DNA of 64,000 nucleotides from Candidatus Accumulibacter contiguus (GTDB lineage Bacteria; Pseudomonadota; Gammaproteobacteria; Burkholderiales; Rhodocyclaceae): contig NZ_SPMX01000025.1 in assembly GCF_012940005.1 (NCBI RefSeq), positions 1 through 64,000 on the forward strand. Direction: 5' to 3'. Shown in pieces: positions 1 through 9,221 of this stretch (the first letter of the stretch is position 1; the number at the start of each line of letters is the position of its first letter). Both the position numbers and the translations under genes were made by a program. The notes under the pieces were generated by a model. That model saw nothing but the letters and a program-made list of their open reading frames with translations, searched no databases and was not told the DNA's origin.

Positions 1-2
1 AG

Positions 3-293
3 GCCGAGCGGACCAAGGCGCATGTCTTCGTGGCGATGCTGGCCTTAAAAATCACGCGGCGGTTTGAAGCGGCTCTGCGGCAGACCTTCGGCAGCACCGA
101 AGACGACCCCGCCGCCATCACCCCGGACGACGCCCTGGTGGCCCTCGGACGATTGACCTATCTCTACACCACCGACCGCAACGGTCAGCGTCACACGCAT
201 CTGCCACGCCCGGACGATCAACAGGCCAAAATCCTCAGCGCCATCGGTCTGTCCTTCCCGCTCAAGGCCAAAGCCGACAAGCTCGCCGCGTAG
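3..293 (+). pseudogene. C-terminal end of an IS1634/IS4-type transposase (cut by the window edge)
   Basis: A reading frame is already open at the window edge and runs to a TAG at 291-293. It encodes about 96 residues with the tail usual for IS1634-type DDE transposases: a 'KAHVFVAMLALKITRRF' stretch followed by a short variable C-terminus. The catalytic core would lie left of the window, so whether the element is intact cannot be judged. Downstream (294-416) are two small inverted repeats and no gene; they could belong to the IS end. The family call rests on recognition of the tail only. Confidence 0.55.
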
Positions 294-416
294 GCAGGCG
301 CCGCTTTTGCGGCATCGGCTATTTTTTTAACAAAAACCGATAGTTACAGCATAACTGCGCTTGCTGGCTGGGGGAAGATCCGTCGGGGAAGAACGATCAG
401 GGGGTTGCGGAGCAAC

Positions 417-713
417 TCAGGCGACCGGAGGAGCCTCCACGACTCCGACCTCGATCAGCTTGCGCTCGTAGCTATCGCGATCCAGCGGGCAGTCGATGAG
501 CCGGTCAAAGTCTTGCCGGCTGAGCTTGCATTGGCGGGACATCATGCCCAGCAAGCTGTCGTCGAGTTCCTTGACACCGTGGCTGGTCTTGGTGAACACC
601 TGCGTTTTCTTGCCCGCCTTGGTGTAGTAGTTGAAATAATGGTGATCACCTTCTTTGCGTTGAAAGCCTTTTTTCTCCAGGCTTCTTTCCACATCGTTTG
701 GCTTACGCGCCAT
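417..713 (-). CDS. HicA-like mRNA interferase toxin (small dsRBD-fold protein)
   Basis: This 98-residue protein has the HicA/YcfA pattern: an N-terminal 'LEKKGFQRKEGDHHYF' segment carrying the G-x-H-H that holds the catalytic histidine, then a 'TSHGVKELDDSLLGMMSRQ' helix. HicA toxins are dsRBD-fold RNases that cleave mRNA and are normally neutralised by a HicB antitoxin. Here no HicB is next to it. The gene instead starts inside the last 11 bases of the upstream 354-codon gene on the same strand, so the two are translationally coupled. It is slightly longer than usual for HicA. It lies in the accessory region, which fits a toxin-antitoxin or defence role. The fold call is fairly confident; toxicity is inferred. 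Confidence 0.6.
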   Translation of the reverse strand: MARKPNDVERSLEKKGFQRKEGDHHYFNYYTKAGKKTQVFTKTSHGVKELDDSLLGMMSRQCKLSRQDFDRLIDCPLDRDSYERKLIEVGVVEAPPVA

Positions 714-1767
714 GGGCCACCTCGCTGAACGCGGCGAGCAACGCTTGTTTCATCTTGATTGCCTCGCCGTCGAGCGTATCGTCGGCAGCCAGCGCGTATT
801 CCTGCCATAGCATGCCGATCTGCTCATTCAGTTCGCCGACCAGCACCTCGCGGGTGCGCGCAAAGGCGTCGATACCCAATTCGCGATTAGACACGCAAAT
901 GAGTTGCTGCGTCTCGTCGGTCGCCGGCTCCAGCGTAATGCCCCGTGTTGCTTTGAGCATCAGATCGCCCACTCTGACCGTATCGACTCCCAGCGGCGAC
1001 AAGTCCAAGTCCCGGATATCGTTGACGTCGATGATTTTTTTCGGTGCGCCTGCATCATCCAAGACGACTCGGCCCGTGACCTGAATCAGTCCGCGCCGGT
1101 TTTCGATCAACAACTCCTCAACTGCATCGTCGTAGACGCACTCCATCTCGCGCTTGGTCGGGGGGTAAATGATCGTGACGATCCGATGGGTGAAATTGAT
1201 ATTGGTGAGCTGACCGGTTACGACCTGCGAAGCTTCTCGTTCCTCGATCGGCACAATCGCCTCTCGAATGACTGCTTCGCTTTCAATGTTCAGATCCCCG
1301 AACTCGACACCCGCTGCATCCCATAGCGTGAGGCTCCACTTGTCATCAGCGCGGGGGGTCATACCTCTTATCGCTTCCAGTACGCGGTGACGTAGCCCTT
1401 GGTCTGGCAATGCGGCGCTGATTCGCGCCGTATCGCGTCGTGTAATCCCCTCGATCATCTTGCGGAAAGCATCAAGGGCCGCCGCGATATGCTCGGCCAG
1501 AAGGTCTTTGCCGCCTAATTCGACCGGAACGGCGTAGCAACCTGGCTCCGGTAGGCGGCATACCAATTGAAAACGGCTCCGGGTCGCAGCAGAAATCCTT
1601 GCACGCTCACGGATCGTTCGCCCCTCGACGTACGTTCCGATAAGCTCGAACGCGCGCTGAGAACCACTGAGAATCTGCGCCAACACGGCGGCCGGGACAG
1701 CATCACCATTCTGGATGCCGCCCTCGATATGCAGGCTAAACGAGGCTTTTCCATCAGGGTTGGTCAT
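703..1767 (-). CDS. Uncharacterised protein coupled to a HicA-like toxin
   Basis: A 354-residue soluble protein with no signal peptide or membrane segment. I do not recognise its family. The N-terminal half (about 1-130) looks alpha-rich. The middle (about 185-260) looks beta-rich, with segments such as 'FTHRIVTIIYPPTKREMECVYDD' and 'IQVTGRVVLDD', suggesting a small-domain fold used for binding. Its 3' end overlaps the start of the HicA-like gene by 11 bases, the classic arrangement of a toxin-antitoxin or effector pair. It starts at ATG 1765-1767, with a consensus TATAAT hexamer at 1825-1830. From position alone it could be the antitoxin or a sensor for the small toxin; its size is unlike HicB. 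Confidence 0.6.
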   Translation of the reverse strand: MTNPDGKASFSLHIEGGIQNGDAVPAAVLAQILSGSQRAFELIGTYVEGRTIRERARISAATRSRFQLVCRLPEPGCYAVPVELGGKDLLAEHIAAALDAFRKMIEGITRRDTARISAALPDQGLRHRVLEAIRGMTPRADDKWSLTLWDAAGVEFGDLNIESEAVIREAIVPIEEREASQVVTGQLTNINFTHRIVTIIYPPTKREMECVYDDAVEELLIENRRGLIQVTGRVVLDDAGAPKKIIDVNDIRDLDLSPLGVDTVRVGDLMLKATRGITLEPATDETQQLICVSNRELGIDAFARTREVLVGELNEQIGMLWQEYALAADDTLDGEAIKMKQALLAAFSEVAHGA

Positions 1768-2223
1768 GGGTCAGTTGTTCCGAGAAGCAGAAACCCGCTG
1801 AAGCAACGGATCGCGTATGGGGAAATTATAGGGACAATGTCACATTGGCGATACCATCACGCCCGAACAACAGCCCTGATGCATGACCCGGCCGAATCGA
1901 GCCCGTTTGCCGGTAACGCCCGCTTTCGCCGCTGAGGCGGTCAGATGGCGGTTGGCTAGCGGTCAGGGAGCGCTTGCGGCGCAGTGGGTGGGGGTTTAGG
2001 TTATTTCCGGGAATCAAGATCCCGAACAACTACCGCAGCGGCTTGTTTTTCTGGCCATGAGCCCGGCCTAACACCATGACTCTTGGTACGGCAATTTGCG
2101 GAAATCACCTTAGTCAGTGGGATGCAAGAGGGTGTGGGATCTCCGGTAGGATCACCAGGCGAGCCTTCCCCGGCGCGGTGTGCGCCGCGCTTGGGAAGCG
2201 GTCTTGGGCAGGCCCGGACAAGG
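1768..2223. other. Intergenic stretch without a supported gene
   Basis: These 456 bases separate the HicA-like pair from the transposase unit. Apart from a -10-like hexamer for the 354-codon gene near 1825, I see only short open frames without good starts. The right-hand part (about 2060-2223) probably contains the outer end of the DUF4338/transposase element, but I could not identify terminal inverted repeats by eye. Confidence 0.5.
1825..1830 (-). promoter_or_regulatory. Candidate -10 element for the HicA-like pair
   Basis: On the minus strand this reads TATAAT, a perfect sigma-70 -10 hexamer, about 58 bases before the ATG of the 354-codon gene. No convincing -35 lies at 16-18 bases spacing, so the promoter may be weak or activator-dependent. 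Confidence 0.35.
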
Positions 2224-3417
2224 TTATTCGAGTTGCAGCAGGAACGGCTCGGCGAGGAGCACACGCATCCGCACAGGATCGAGCCAGGGGGCGGCGCAGG
2301 AGTTGCGGATGAAGGCAATGGCGCCGCGCACACCGAGTTCTTGATACAGGCGGCGTAACTGCCGGGTGAACCGTGCCAGGGTATTGAACCCATGCGCCAG
2401 GCGCATGAGGAGGTGATCGCCCTGCATGGCATTCCAGTCGAGGGCAAAAGCATGCTCGTAGTGGTAGCCCTGGTGCTTCTCGACAAGGAAGCCCGCTTCG
2501 ATGCCCCAGCGATGGCGGGCACCGAGGTTGCAGCGCTCATGGACATGGTCTTGGCTGAGCGGCTGGCGGGAGAGCCAGGCGTGGCGCGATGTCTCGGTGA
2601 CTGTCCTGGCCTGTTCGTCGATCCGCGCCCAGCTTTCCTCACAGACCACGACGTGCAGCTTGAGATGCGGACGTCCGTTCGAACCGAAGGCATAGTCGAT
2701 GTCGTTGACCCAGGTGAAGTGCTGTCGGCGTTTTCCCCAGGGTTGCTGGCGGATCTGCGGCTTCAGGGCATGCAGGGCGTTGAACTCCTGCCAGACGGTG
2801 GACAAATCCTGGTCCTGGAGCACGATCATGAACGGCCAGTGGTAGTCACGGCAGCACTGCATCACCGGCCCGTTGGCGTAGAGTCCGTCGAGCAGTAGCC
2901 GGATCGGCTTGACCAGATCGATGTGGGCCTGTTCGAGGTGCTCCAGGTCGATGTCGCGCAGCAGCCGAAACAGGGTGTCGGTGTGTGGCAGGGTATCAAT
3001 CTCCGGGAATAGCAGTTGGAGGTTGGCCATGAACTGCGGACGGGATAGTTCGCGGTGGGTCTCGCGCCGGGAGGAGAACGGAAAGACGAACATCAGCAAG
3101 CCGTAAAGCAGCAGCGAGGTCAGCTTGTGCCGGCGCTTCCTGGGGTCTCTCGGGTCGGGAATTGGTTCCCGTCGGGCGAGCAAGGTGGGCAGCTCTTTGC
3201 GCAGAAGACGCATCTGTTTGCTCACGGCGTCCTCGCGGGCCTCCTGTTCCTCGTCGACGGTCGCCAAGGCCGAGCCTCGGTTGGGCAAAGAAGCGGCGGA
3301 GTGGGGAACTTGTCCCGTCGCGCGCAGTTTCGCGTTCAGCGCTTTCTCCTGCCGTTTCTTTTCTGAGCGCAGCTCCTGGATGGCGGCGCGTGCCGGGCGA
3401 CGGCAGGGTTTGCTCAT
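2224..3417 (-). mobile_element. DDE transposase of an IS4-like/ISNCY-type element
   Basis: This is a 397-residue transposase. The N-terminal 100 residues are basic and helical, followed by a conserved 'PDPRDPRKRRHKLTSLLLYGLLMFVF' domain. The catalytic core shows a first acidic motif in 'RLLLDGLYANGP' (near 180) and a C-terminal 'RWGIEAGFLVEK' (near 320) resembling the Y/R-E-K signature of IS4-like enzymes, so it looks intact. Its ATG (3415-3417) overlaps the stop of the upstream DUF4338 gene in an ATGA arrangement, so the two are read as one unit. The start at 3417 is preferred because an upstream extension of the same frame only shadows the DUF4338 gene. The exact IS family is uncertain. Confidence 0.7.
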
Positions 3418-4316
3418 GACCTTGTGCTCCCCGGCACGGCGCACAGTCGGTCGCAATAATCCGAGGTCAGCGGTTTGACCCACACCTGGCGGGGTGTGCT
3501 GTGATACGACTGGCCGGGGCGGGCCAGCCCGCGCCCGCTGGTCTCCCCAAGCCACTGCCAGCCGGCGGCACGGTAGCAGGTGCCGGCATGGTGACGCGGA
3601 TCGACGAAGGTCTCCAGCAACCAAGGCTCGAAGCCCCAGTGATCGAGCCAGTCCGCGCGTGTGCGGCGCGCGAGTTGCCCGAGCACATGGCTGGCCAGAT
3701 GCGGTACGCGGACGTGCGGAAAGATCAGGAAGCGGCTGTTGTTCACCACCCGCGCCACGTTCTCGCGGCGGGCCGGCGCCGTCCAGCCGATCCAGCGGTC
3801 GCGCACGGCCACCGCCCGGGCAGCGCCCGACAGCAGGACGCAGCCCAGCCGCCGGTCGCCCGCCGTGATGAAGTAGCGCAGCCGGTAACCGAACGCCCCC
3901 TGGAAACCCAGCGGGTGCCAGCGCGCCACCAGCGCATCCCACTGCGCCACCCCGGTCGTCTCGCGTACGATCTCCAGGCGCACCGGGCCGAGCGCCAGCA
4001 ACGGACCGTCAATCGGTGCTTCGTCAATCGCCTCCACCGCTGGCGCGAGGGCGGCCGGACGGACGGGCCGCGCCGCCCGCAAGGGCGGCAGTACCAGCAA
4101 CCCGGCCGTCTGCAAGCGCTCCAGGAACTCCAGGCAGGCGTGGATCTTCGGTGTTCCCGATAGGGTGAACCAAGCCAGATGTTCGCACAGCGTTGCCGCC
4201 AACTCCTGCCGCGGCAATCCCGGCAGCCATGCCACTGTCGCACACAGATCAGCAATCTCCGCGGCGCTGAACTCGCGACCACAGTGCACCCAACTCCTCG
4301 TACTCATGACCTCCAT
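3414..4316 (-). CDS. DruA-like protein (DUF4338), partner of the adjacent transposase
   Basis: A 300-residue protein with the DUF4338 hallmarks: an N-terminal 'GREFSAAEIADL' helix pair; a central 'HPLGFQGAFGYRLRYFI' block; then 'IGWTAPARRENVARVVNNSRFLI', 'VRVPHLASHVLGQLARR' and a C-terminal 'ETFVDPRHHAGTCYRAAGW' followed by 'GETSGRG'. DruA is named from the Druantia anti-phage system, but DUF4338 proteins also occur beside transposases. Here the gene overlaps a transposase and no druB-druE-type genes are visible, so a mobile-element role is more likely. ATG 4314-4316 is chosen because a GGAGG lies 7 bases before it. Confidence 0.7.
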   Translation of the reverse strand: MEVMSTRSWVHCGREFSAAEIADLCATVAWLPGLPRQELAATLCEHLAWFTLSGTPKIHACLEFLERLQTAGLLVLPPLRAARPVRPAALAPAVEAIDEAPIDGPLLALGPVRLEIVRETTGVAQWDALVARWHPLGFQGAFGYRLRYFITAGDRRLGCVLLSGAARAVAVRDRWIGWTAPARRENVARVVNNSRFLIFPHVRVPHLASHVLGQLARRTRADWLDHWGFEPWLLETFVDPRHHAGTCYRAAGWQWLGETSGRGLARPGQSYHSTPRQVWVKPLTSDYCDRLCAVPGSTRS

Positions 4317-4497
4317 CACGGATCCTCCGGCTCAAGCTCAGACCTGTTGTCCTCCACTTATCCTGCCAGAAACCCGCGTGCCTGTCTAGCCCCCCTTTGC
4401 GAAAGTTATTTTTACCTCTCGCCGCCAAGCCTTGCTACGGCTGGGCTTTGCTGGTCATGCGTCAGGGCTGCATTCCGCCACGCACGGCACCCGGCTT

Positions 4498-5796
4498 TCA
4501 TGCCGCCCGGTATGCCTTCCCGAAGCGGCCAATGATCACTTTCCGCCCTTCCTCGATCTGGCTGTCCACGAAGTCAGCCCACCATTGCAGCATTTCCCGC
4601 CGTTGGTCGGCGTACTGCGCCCGGTTGTAGACGCCTCGGATGCCCTTGGTTTCGTGGGCCAGGGCCTTCTCTATCCAGTCCGAATTGAAGCCGGCCTCGT
4701 GCAAGTGCGTTGAGGCAGTCCGGCGGAAGTCATGAATCACGAAGTCCCGCACGTCGATTTCCAATGCCCGCACGGCCACATTCAGCGTACTGTGGGCAAT
4801 TGGTTGATGCAGGTCGCCGCGACTCGGAAAAATCCACTCTGAACCGCTTGCCAGCGCCTTCAGTTCCTCGAACATCGCCATGGCTTGGCGAGACAACGAC
4901 ACCAAGTGCGGCTTGTCCTTTTTCATCCGTTCGCCAGGGATCGACCATTCCGCCTTGGCGAAGTCGATTTCTTCCCACCGCGCTTCAATCAGTTCGCCCT
5001 TCCTGACCATGCACAGAATGAGAAGGTGCAGCGCCCGCTTCATGGACGATTGGTAGATCGACCGCAGCAGCCGGCCGATTTCATCCGACGACAGCGCCAC
5101 ATCTCGGCTTCTGGCACTGGCGATGAATTTCGCTTCCACCGCCGCCGGGTTGAACGTCACCTTCTGCCTTGCGATGGCATAGGCAAACAGGCGCTTCAGC
5201 ACGTTGCGGGTTTGCAGCGCCATCTGATCAGCGCCGCGCGCCTTGATGGCGTCGGTAATCTTCAGCACGTCATCGACGGTCACGTCGACGATCTGCTTCG
5301 TGCCAATCGCCGGCAGCACATCCTTTTCCAGGACGCGCTTGATGTTGCGTGGGGTGCTGTTGGCAGGTTCGGCAACTTCGGCGAACCATCGCCAGGCGAA
5401 GGCTTCCACCGTGTTGGCTTCCTTGGCTTCGATCTCTTGGGCCTTCACCCTCGCCACCGTTTGCGAACACCATTTCTCGAGGAAGGCGCTTGCCAGTGCT
5501 GTGACTTCCGGCAGCGTGTCGTCGGGGATCTGATCGCCACGCTTCAAAGCCATCGACGATAGCCCACGTTGCGCCAGCGTCGTACAAGCCTCGCGCCATT
5601 GCCGGGTATTGGCCAGCGAATAGGCGGGGTACTCGCCAAGGGTCAGCTTCTCCTGCTTCCCGGCAAGGCGGTAGCGGATACGCCAAACTTTTGAACCGCC
5701 GGGCATGACTTCGACGAACAGCCCGCCGCCGTCCGATTCCTGATACGCCTTGTCGCCCGGCTTGAGATTCTTCAGCCTGGTATCGGTCAGCGCCAT
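4498..5796 (-). CDS. P4-type tyrosine recombinase (island integrase)
   Basis: This 432-residue protein begins with the DUF4102 arm-binding domain typical of P4-like integrases ('LKNLKPGDKAYQESDGGGLFVEV', about 8-35). A core-binding SAM-like domain follows (about 125-215), then the catalytic domain. The tyrosine-recombinase set is recognisable: Arg in 'CMVRKGELIEARW', His-x-x-Arg in 'IHDFRRTAST', a further His in 'LAHETKG' and the nucleophile in 'VYNRAQYADQRR'. It would integrate or excise a genomic island. The gene starts only 171 bases from the 3' end of mnmE, a known integration target, and is read away from it. Inverted and direct 'GGGCACAA'-like repeats just upstream look like arm-type binding sites. 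The enzyme appears complete. Confidence 0.88.
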   Translation of the reverse strand: MALTDTRLKNLKPGDKAYQESDGGGLFVEVMPGGSKVWRIRYRLAGKQEKLTLGEYPAYSLANTRQWREACTTLAQRGLSSMALKRGDQIPDDTLPEVTALASAFLEKWCSQTVARVKAQEIEAKEANTVEAFAWRWFAEVAEPANSTPRNIKRVLEKDVLPAIGTKQIVDVTVDDVLKITDAIKARGADQMALQTRNVLKRLFAYAIARQKVTFNPAAVEAKFIASARSRDVALSSDEIGRLLRSIYQSSMKRALHLLILCMVRKGELIEARWEEIDFAKAEWSIPGERMKKDKPHLVSLSRQAMAMFEELKALASGSEWIFPSRGDLHQPIAHSTLNVAVRALEIDVRDFVIHDFRRTASTHLHEAGFNSDWIEKALAHETKGIRGVYNRAQYADQRREMLQWWADFVDSQIEEGRKVIIGRFGKAYRAA

Positions 5797-5810
5797 GTCT
5801 CACCCCCTTT

Positions 5811-5844
5811 TTGTGCCCATGAAGCAGCGCCACCATGGGCACAA
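5811..5844. repeat. 11-bp perfect inverted repeat before the integrase gene
   Basis: TTGTGCCCATG at 5811-5821 is matched by CATGGGCACAA at 5834-5844, with 12 bases between. A further ATGGGAACAA follows at once. P4-type integrases commonly have such repeated GGGCACA-like arm sites next to the attachment site, so these are probable Int/Xis binding sites or an int operator. Confidence 0.5.
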
Positions 5845-5967
5845 ATATGGGAACAATTTTAAGCGGATTGGTGCGGAACAGGCAAGCCAATAGCAGAACA
5901 AAAAACCCGATTTTACACGGTCTTTCAATTGGTTAGTGGTATGTTGCGGAACGCTCCGGCAGTCTCG

Positions 5968-5985
5968 CTATTTTCCAATACAGAA
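5968..5985 (-). other. Putative attachment site in the last 18 bases of mnmE
   Basis: On the minus strand this reads TTCTGTATTGGAAAATAG, the final codons (F-C-I-G-K-stop) of mnmE. It differs at two positions from the TTCTGTATYGGKAARTRA site used by SGI1-family islands at the same place in other bacteria. A P4-type integrase lies directly beside it. I found no second copy within 1-5967, so the other end of the island would be outside the window. Confidence 0.5.
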
Positions 5986-7338
5986 GCGCCCGAAGATCTC
6001 CCCCAGCAGATCATCGGTGCTGAACTCGCCAGTGATCGTGCTCAGCGCCAACTGCGCCAGCCTGAGTTCTTCGGCGAAAAGTTCCAGCCTTGGCAATTGC
6101 TCGCGTGCCGCGTCCATATGGCAGCAAGTTTCGGAGAGTGCATGCAAATGGCGTTCGCGGGCGATGAAGACATCTTCGGCAGGGTGCCAGCCGACGATGC
6201 GCAACAACTCCTGGCGTAACAGCTCGACGCCCTCGCCGGTTTTGGCGCACAGCGCGATCGCCACGGCATCGGCTTCTTCATGACGTGCAGCCGCACGCGA
6301 CGCGAGATCGATCTTGTTGTACACGGTCAGTCGGGCAAGGTGAACAGGGAGTTGCGCGACAATCGATCGTTCGGCTTCGCCAGCACCGGTACGGGCATCC
6401 ACCAGCAAGACGACGACATCGGCACGCTCGATCTCGCGCCAGGTACGTTCAATGCCGATCTTCTCGATCTGGTCTTCGGTCTCGCGCAGGCCTGCTGTGT
6501 CGATCACATGCAGCGGAATCCCTTCAAGCTGCAGGGTGCTGCGGACCAGGTCACGGGTGGTACCGGGAAGTGGGGTGACGATCGCCAGCTCGTCGCCGAC
6601 AAGGCGATTCAGGAGGCTGGACTTGCCTACATTCGGCTGGCCAACGAGTACTACGTGCAACCCCCCCTGCAACAGACAGCCTTGTCGTGCGCGGTCGAAG
6701 ATCTTGCCGAGGCACTGTTGCAAGCGATCAAGGCGCCCAAAGGCATCGGCTGCTTCGAGAAAGTCGACTTCTTCATCAGGGAAATCGAGGGTGGCTTCAA
6801 CCAGTGAGCGCAGTTCGATCAACTGCCCGAGGAGCTGATTCACTTCCTTCGAAAACTCGCCCTGCAGCGAACGTACGGCGCTGCGTGCGGCAGCGCTTGT
6901 CGCGGCGTCGATCAGGTCGATGACCGCCTCGGCCTGTGCCAGATCGAGTTTGCCGTTGAGGTAGGCAAGGCGGGTGAACTCGCCTGGTTCCGCCAGACGT
7001 GCTCCGAGTTCCAGGCAGCGCATGAGCAACATCTGCATGACCACCGGACCACCATGAGCATGCACTTCGAGAACATCCTCGCCGGTAAACGAATGCGGTG
7101 CAGGAAAATACAGAAGCAGCCCGCTGTCGATGACGCAGCCATCAGCAGCCTTGAAGTCGCCGAGAGTGGCAAACCGGGCGGCTGGTCGTTTGCCGCTCAA
7201 TGCTTCGGCGAAATCGATGAGGCTTGCGCCCGAGACGCGGATGATACCGATACCACCACGACCGGCAGCAGTCGCGATGGCGGCTATCGGAGCCTTGCCC
7301 GACTCAGACCTTGCTGTCGTTGGCGGCTTTTCCGCCAC
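5968..7338 (-). CDS. mnmE: tRNA uridine-5-carboxymethylaminomethyl modification GTPase MnmE
   Basis: MnmE (TrmE/ThdF), with MnmG, installs the cmnm5 group on U34 of certain tRNAs using GTP, a methylene-folate and glycine. The 456-residue protein has the N-terminal folate-binding domain (about 15-130), a helical domain, and an inserted G domain with G1 'GQPNVGKSS', G2 'TTRD', G3 'DTAGLRE' and G4 'NKID'. It ends in the invariant 'FCIGK' whose cysteine is required for modification. The start is a GTG at 7338 overlapping the end of yidC by 35 bases; the first ~15 residues are longer than usual, but no better start was found. It is the last gene of the rpmH-rnpA-yidD-yidC-mnmE series. Confidence 0.96.
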   Translation of the reverse strand: MAEKPPTTARSESGKAPIAAIATAAGRGGIGIIRVSGASLIDFAEALSGKRPAARFATLGDFKAADGCVIDSGLLLYFPAPHSFTGEDVLEVHAHGGPVVMQMLLMRCLELGARLAEPGEFTRLAYLNGKLDLAQAEAVIDLIDAATSAAARSAVRSLQGEFSKEVNQLLGQLIELRSLVEATLDFPDEEVDFLEAADAFGRLDRLQQCLGKIFDRARQGCLLQGGLHVVLVGQPNVGKSSLLNRLVGDELAIVTPLPGTTRDLVRSTLQLEGIPLHVIDTAGLRETEDQIEKIGIERTWREIERADVVVLLVDARTGAGEAERSIVAQLPVHLARLTVYNKIDLASRAAARHEEADAVAIALCAKTGEGVELLRQELLRIVGWHPAEDVFIARERHLHALSETCCHMDAAREQLPRLELFAEELRLAQLALSTITGEFSTDDLLGEIFGRFCIGK

Positions 7339-8980
7339 TCTCGATCATCCTTGTGATCTGCCATTGCTGGGCGATAGACAGGAGGTTATTGACCACCCAG
7401 TAAAGCACCAGACCTGCCGGAAAGAAGAAGAACATCGCACCAAAGATGAACGGCATCATCATCATCACCTTGGCCTGGATGGGATCGGGCGGTGTAGGAT
7501 TGAGCTTGGTCTGGATCAGCATCGTGACCACCATGATCACTGGCAGCACATAGTAGGGGTCGGCCGCGGACAAATCACTGATCCACAGGATCCACGGCGC
7601 GTCCCGGATTTCAACGGCACCAAGCAAGGCCCAGTACAGCGCGATGAACACGGGAATCTGCACCGCGATCGGCAGGCATCCTCCCAGAGGATTGATTTTT
7701 TCACGCTTGTAGAGTGCCATCATCTCCTGGTTGAGCTTCTGCCGATCGTCCCCATAACGTTCCTTGAGGGCGGTCAGGCGCGGTGTGACCGTTCGCATTT
7801 TGGCCATTGACTTGTAACTGGCCGCCGAGAGCGGAAAAAACAGGAGTTTGATGGCGACGGTCAGCAGGACGATCGCCCAACCCCAGTTGCCAACCACTTT
7901 GTGGATGGCTTCCAGACACCAGAAGATCGGTGCAGCAATGACGGTCAACCAACCGTAATCGACCACCAGTGGCAGACCCTGCGCTCCGATGCCGCCTTCG
8001 TCCTTGGGCTTGGCCAACTGATCAAGTATGACCTGAATCTGCGGTCCGGCATAGATGGGCACTGAAATGGCGACCTTGGCGCCAGGCGCAGCGACCGGTG
8101 CCGGTACGATGACCCCTGCCGACACCGCCGGATGGATGCTGTTTTCGAGCTTGCGCATGTAGAATTCGCGCGGCAGACCTGCTTCAGGAATCCAGGCGGC
8201 GACAAAATAGTGCTGAACCATCGCAATCCAGCCATTGTCGGCCTTGCTGATGAACTTGGCCTTGCCTTTTTCGATGTCGGCAAAAGCGACCTTCTGGTAT
8301 TTTTCCTGCTCGGTATACACCGCCGGACCGGTAAAAGTCGAGACCATCGAACTCTCGCCTTCGGGTGCATTGATGTCACGCTGCAACTGGTAATACGCGT
8401 GCGCGGCGATTTCCTTCTCGCCACCATTCTCGATCTCATGGGTGACGTTGATCAGATAGCTGCCGCGTGTAAACGTATAGATTTTTGTGACCTTGACACC
8501 GTTGCTCACCGGTGCTTCGAGGCGCAGCTCGACGGTCTTTGCGTCACCGGCGAGTTCCCTGTTGCCGGAAGCAGTCGAGAAGAGCGTTTTGTGGTTCGGC
8601 AGGCTCTCGCCGATCAAACCACTCTGGGCAAGATACTGGTGCTTGGCCTCAAGAAGGGCGAAGTCCTTGGTCTTGTTCTGGCTGTCCTTGTAGGCGTTGA
8701 ACTCGAGGCGAACGAGATCGCCCCCCTGCTTGGCAACCTCGGCGACAAACAGGTCGGTTCGGACCATGACGGTTTCCGACTTGTCAGCGCTTGCCACGGC
8801 GGCGGGTGCCGCCGGAAGGGGCGCATGCAGGTTCACCGAAGGCTGTGGCGCGGGCGCTTCGGCTGAACTGACAGCGGCTGGAGATACAGCCTTCGGCTGG
8901 CTGTACTTCTGCCAGGCATCCCAGAGCATGACCAAGGAAAACGAGAAGATGATGAGGAGGAGCAGGCGTCGGTTATCCAT
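7304..8980 (-). CDS. yidC: Membrane protein insertase YidC
   Basis: YidC inserts and folds inner-membrane proteins, alone or with SecYEG. The 558-residue protein has an N-terminal membrane anchor ('[18 protein letters not shown]'), a Pro/Ala-rich linker, the large periplasmic P1 domain (about 65-340), and five C-terminal membrane segments, including '[29 protein letters not shown]' with the conserved hydrophilic-groove arginine ('AVEIRDAPW' lies in the following loop). Length and architecture match Gram-negative YidC. It lies 27 bases after yidD and overlaps mnmE, as expected in a single transcript. Confidence 0.97.
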   Translation of the reverse strand: MDNRRLLLLIIFSFSLVMLWDAWQKYSQPKAVSPAAVSSAEAPAPQPSVNLHAPLPAAPAAVASADKSETVMVRTDLFVAEVAKQGGDLVRLEFNAYKDSQNKTKDFALLEAKHQYLAQSGLIGESLPNHKTLFSTASGNRELAGDAKTVELRLEAPVSNGVKVTKIYTFTRGSYLINVTHEIENGGEKEIAAHAYYQLQRDINAPEGESSMVSTFTGPAVYTEQEKYQKVAFADIEKGKAKFISKADNGWIAMVQHYFVAAWIPEAGLPREFYMRKLENSIHPAVSAGVIVPAPVAAPGAKVAISVPIYAGPQIQVILDQLAKPKDEGGIGAQGLPLVVDYGWLTVIAAPIFWCLEAIHKVVGNWGWAIVLLTVAIKLLFFPLSAASYKSMAKMRTVTPRLTALKERYGDDRQKLNQEMMALYKREKINPLGGCLPIAVQIPVFIALYWALLGAVEIRDAPWILWISDLSAADPYYVLPVIMVVTMLIQTKLNPTPPDPIQAKVMMMMPFIFGAMFFFFPAGLVLYWVVNNLLSIAQQWQITRMIESGGKAANDSKV

Positions 8981-9007
8981 GAAGGCCCTATACGATTCGA
9001 ATGTTGT

Positions 9008-9217
9008 TCAGGGTACGGGGTCAAATCCACCAGGATTCCACGGATGACAGCGGCAGAGTCGGTGCAGGGCGAGGCGCCCCCCCTGGCTGGCGCCGTATCT
9101 TTCCACAGCTTCGGTTGCGTACTCGGAACAGCTTGGAAAAAAGCGGCAACGGCGGCCGAGCATCGGGCTGACCGCATATCGGTAGAAGCGTATCAGCGCA
9201 AGCAGCATTGGTTTCAT
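9008..9217 (-). CDS. yidD: Membrane protein insertion efficiency factor YidD
   Basis: A 69-residue protein with the YidD pattern: an N-terminal amphipathic helix ('[16 protein letters not shown]') and the cysteine motif '[20 protein letters not shown]', ending in '[13 protein letters not shown]'. YidD acts at the inner face of the cytoplasmic membrane and assists YidC-dependent insertion. It sits 4 bases after rnpA and just before yidC, the standard order. Complete. Confidence 0.95.
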   Translation of the reverse strand: MKPMLLALIRFYRYAVSPMLGRRCRFFPSCSEYATEAVERYGASQGGRLALHRLCRCHPWNPGGFDPVP

Positions 9218-9221
9218 CGGA

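Noticed and set aside
3414-4316. A Druantia anti-phage defence system
   Set aside because: Only the DruA-like protein is present. It overlaps a transposase and no helicase or DruB-E type genes are near, so a mobile-element unit is the better reading.
5860-5985. A direct repeat of the mnmE attachment core within the island
   Set aside because: A partial resemblance at about 5886 ('CCAATAGCAGAAC') does not align well with the core, and no other copy was found in 1-5967.
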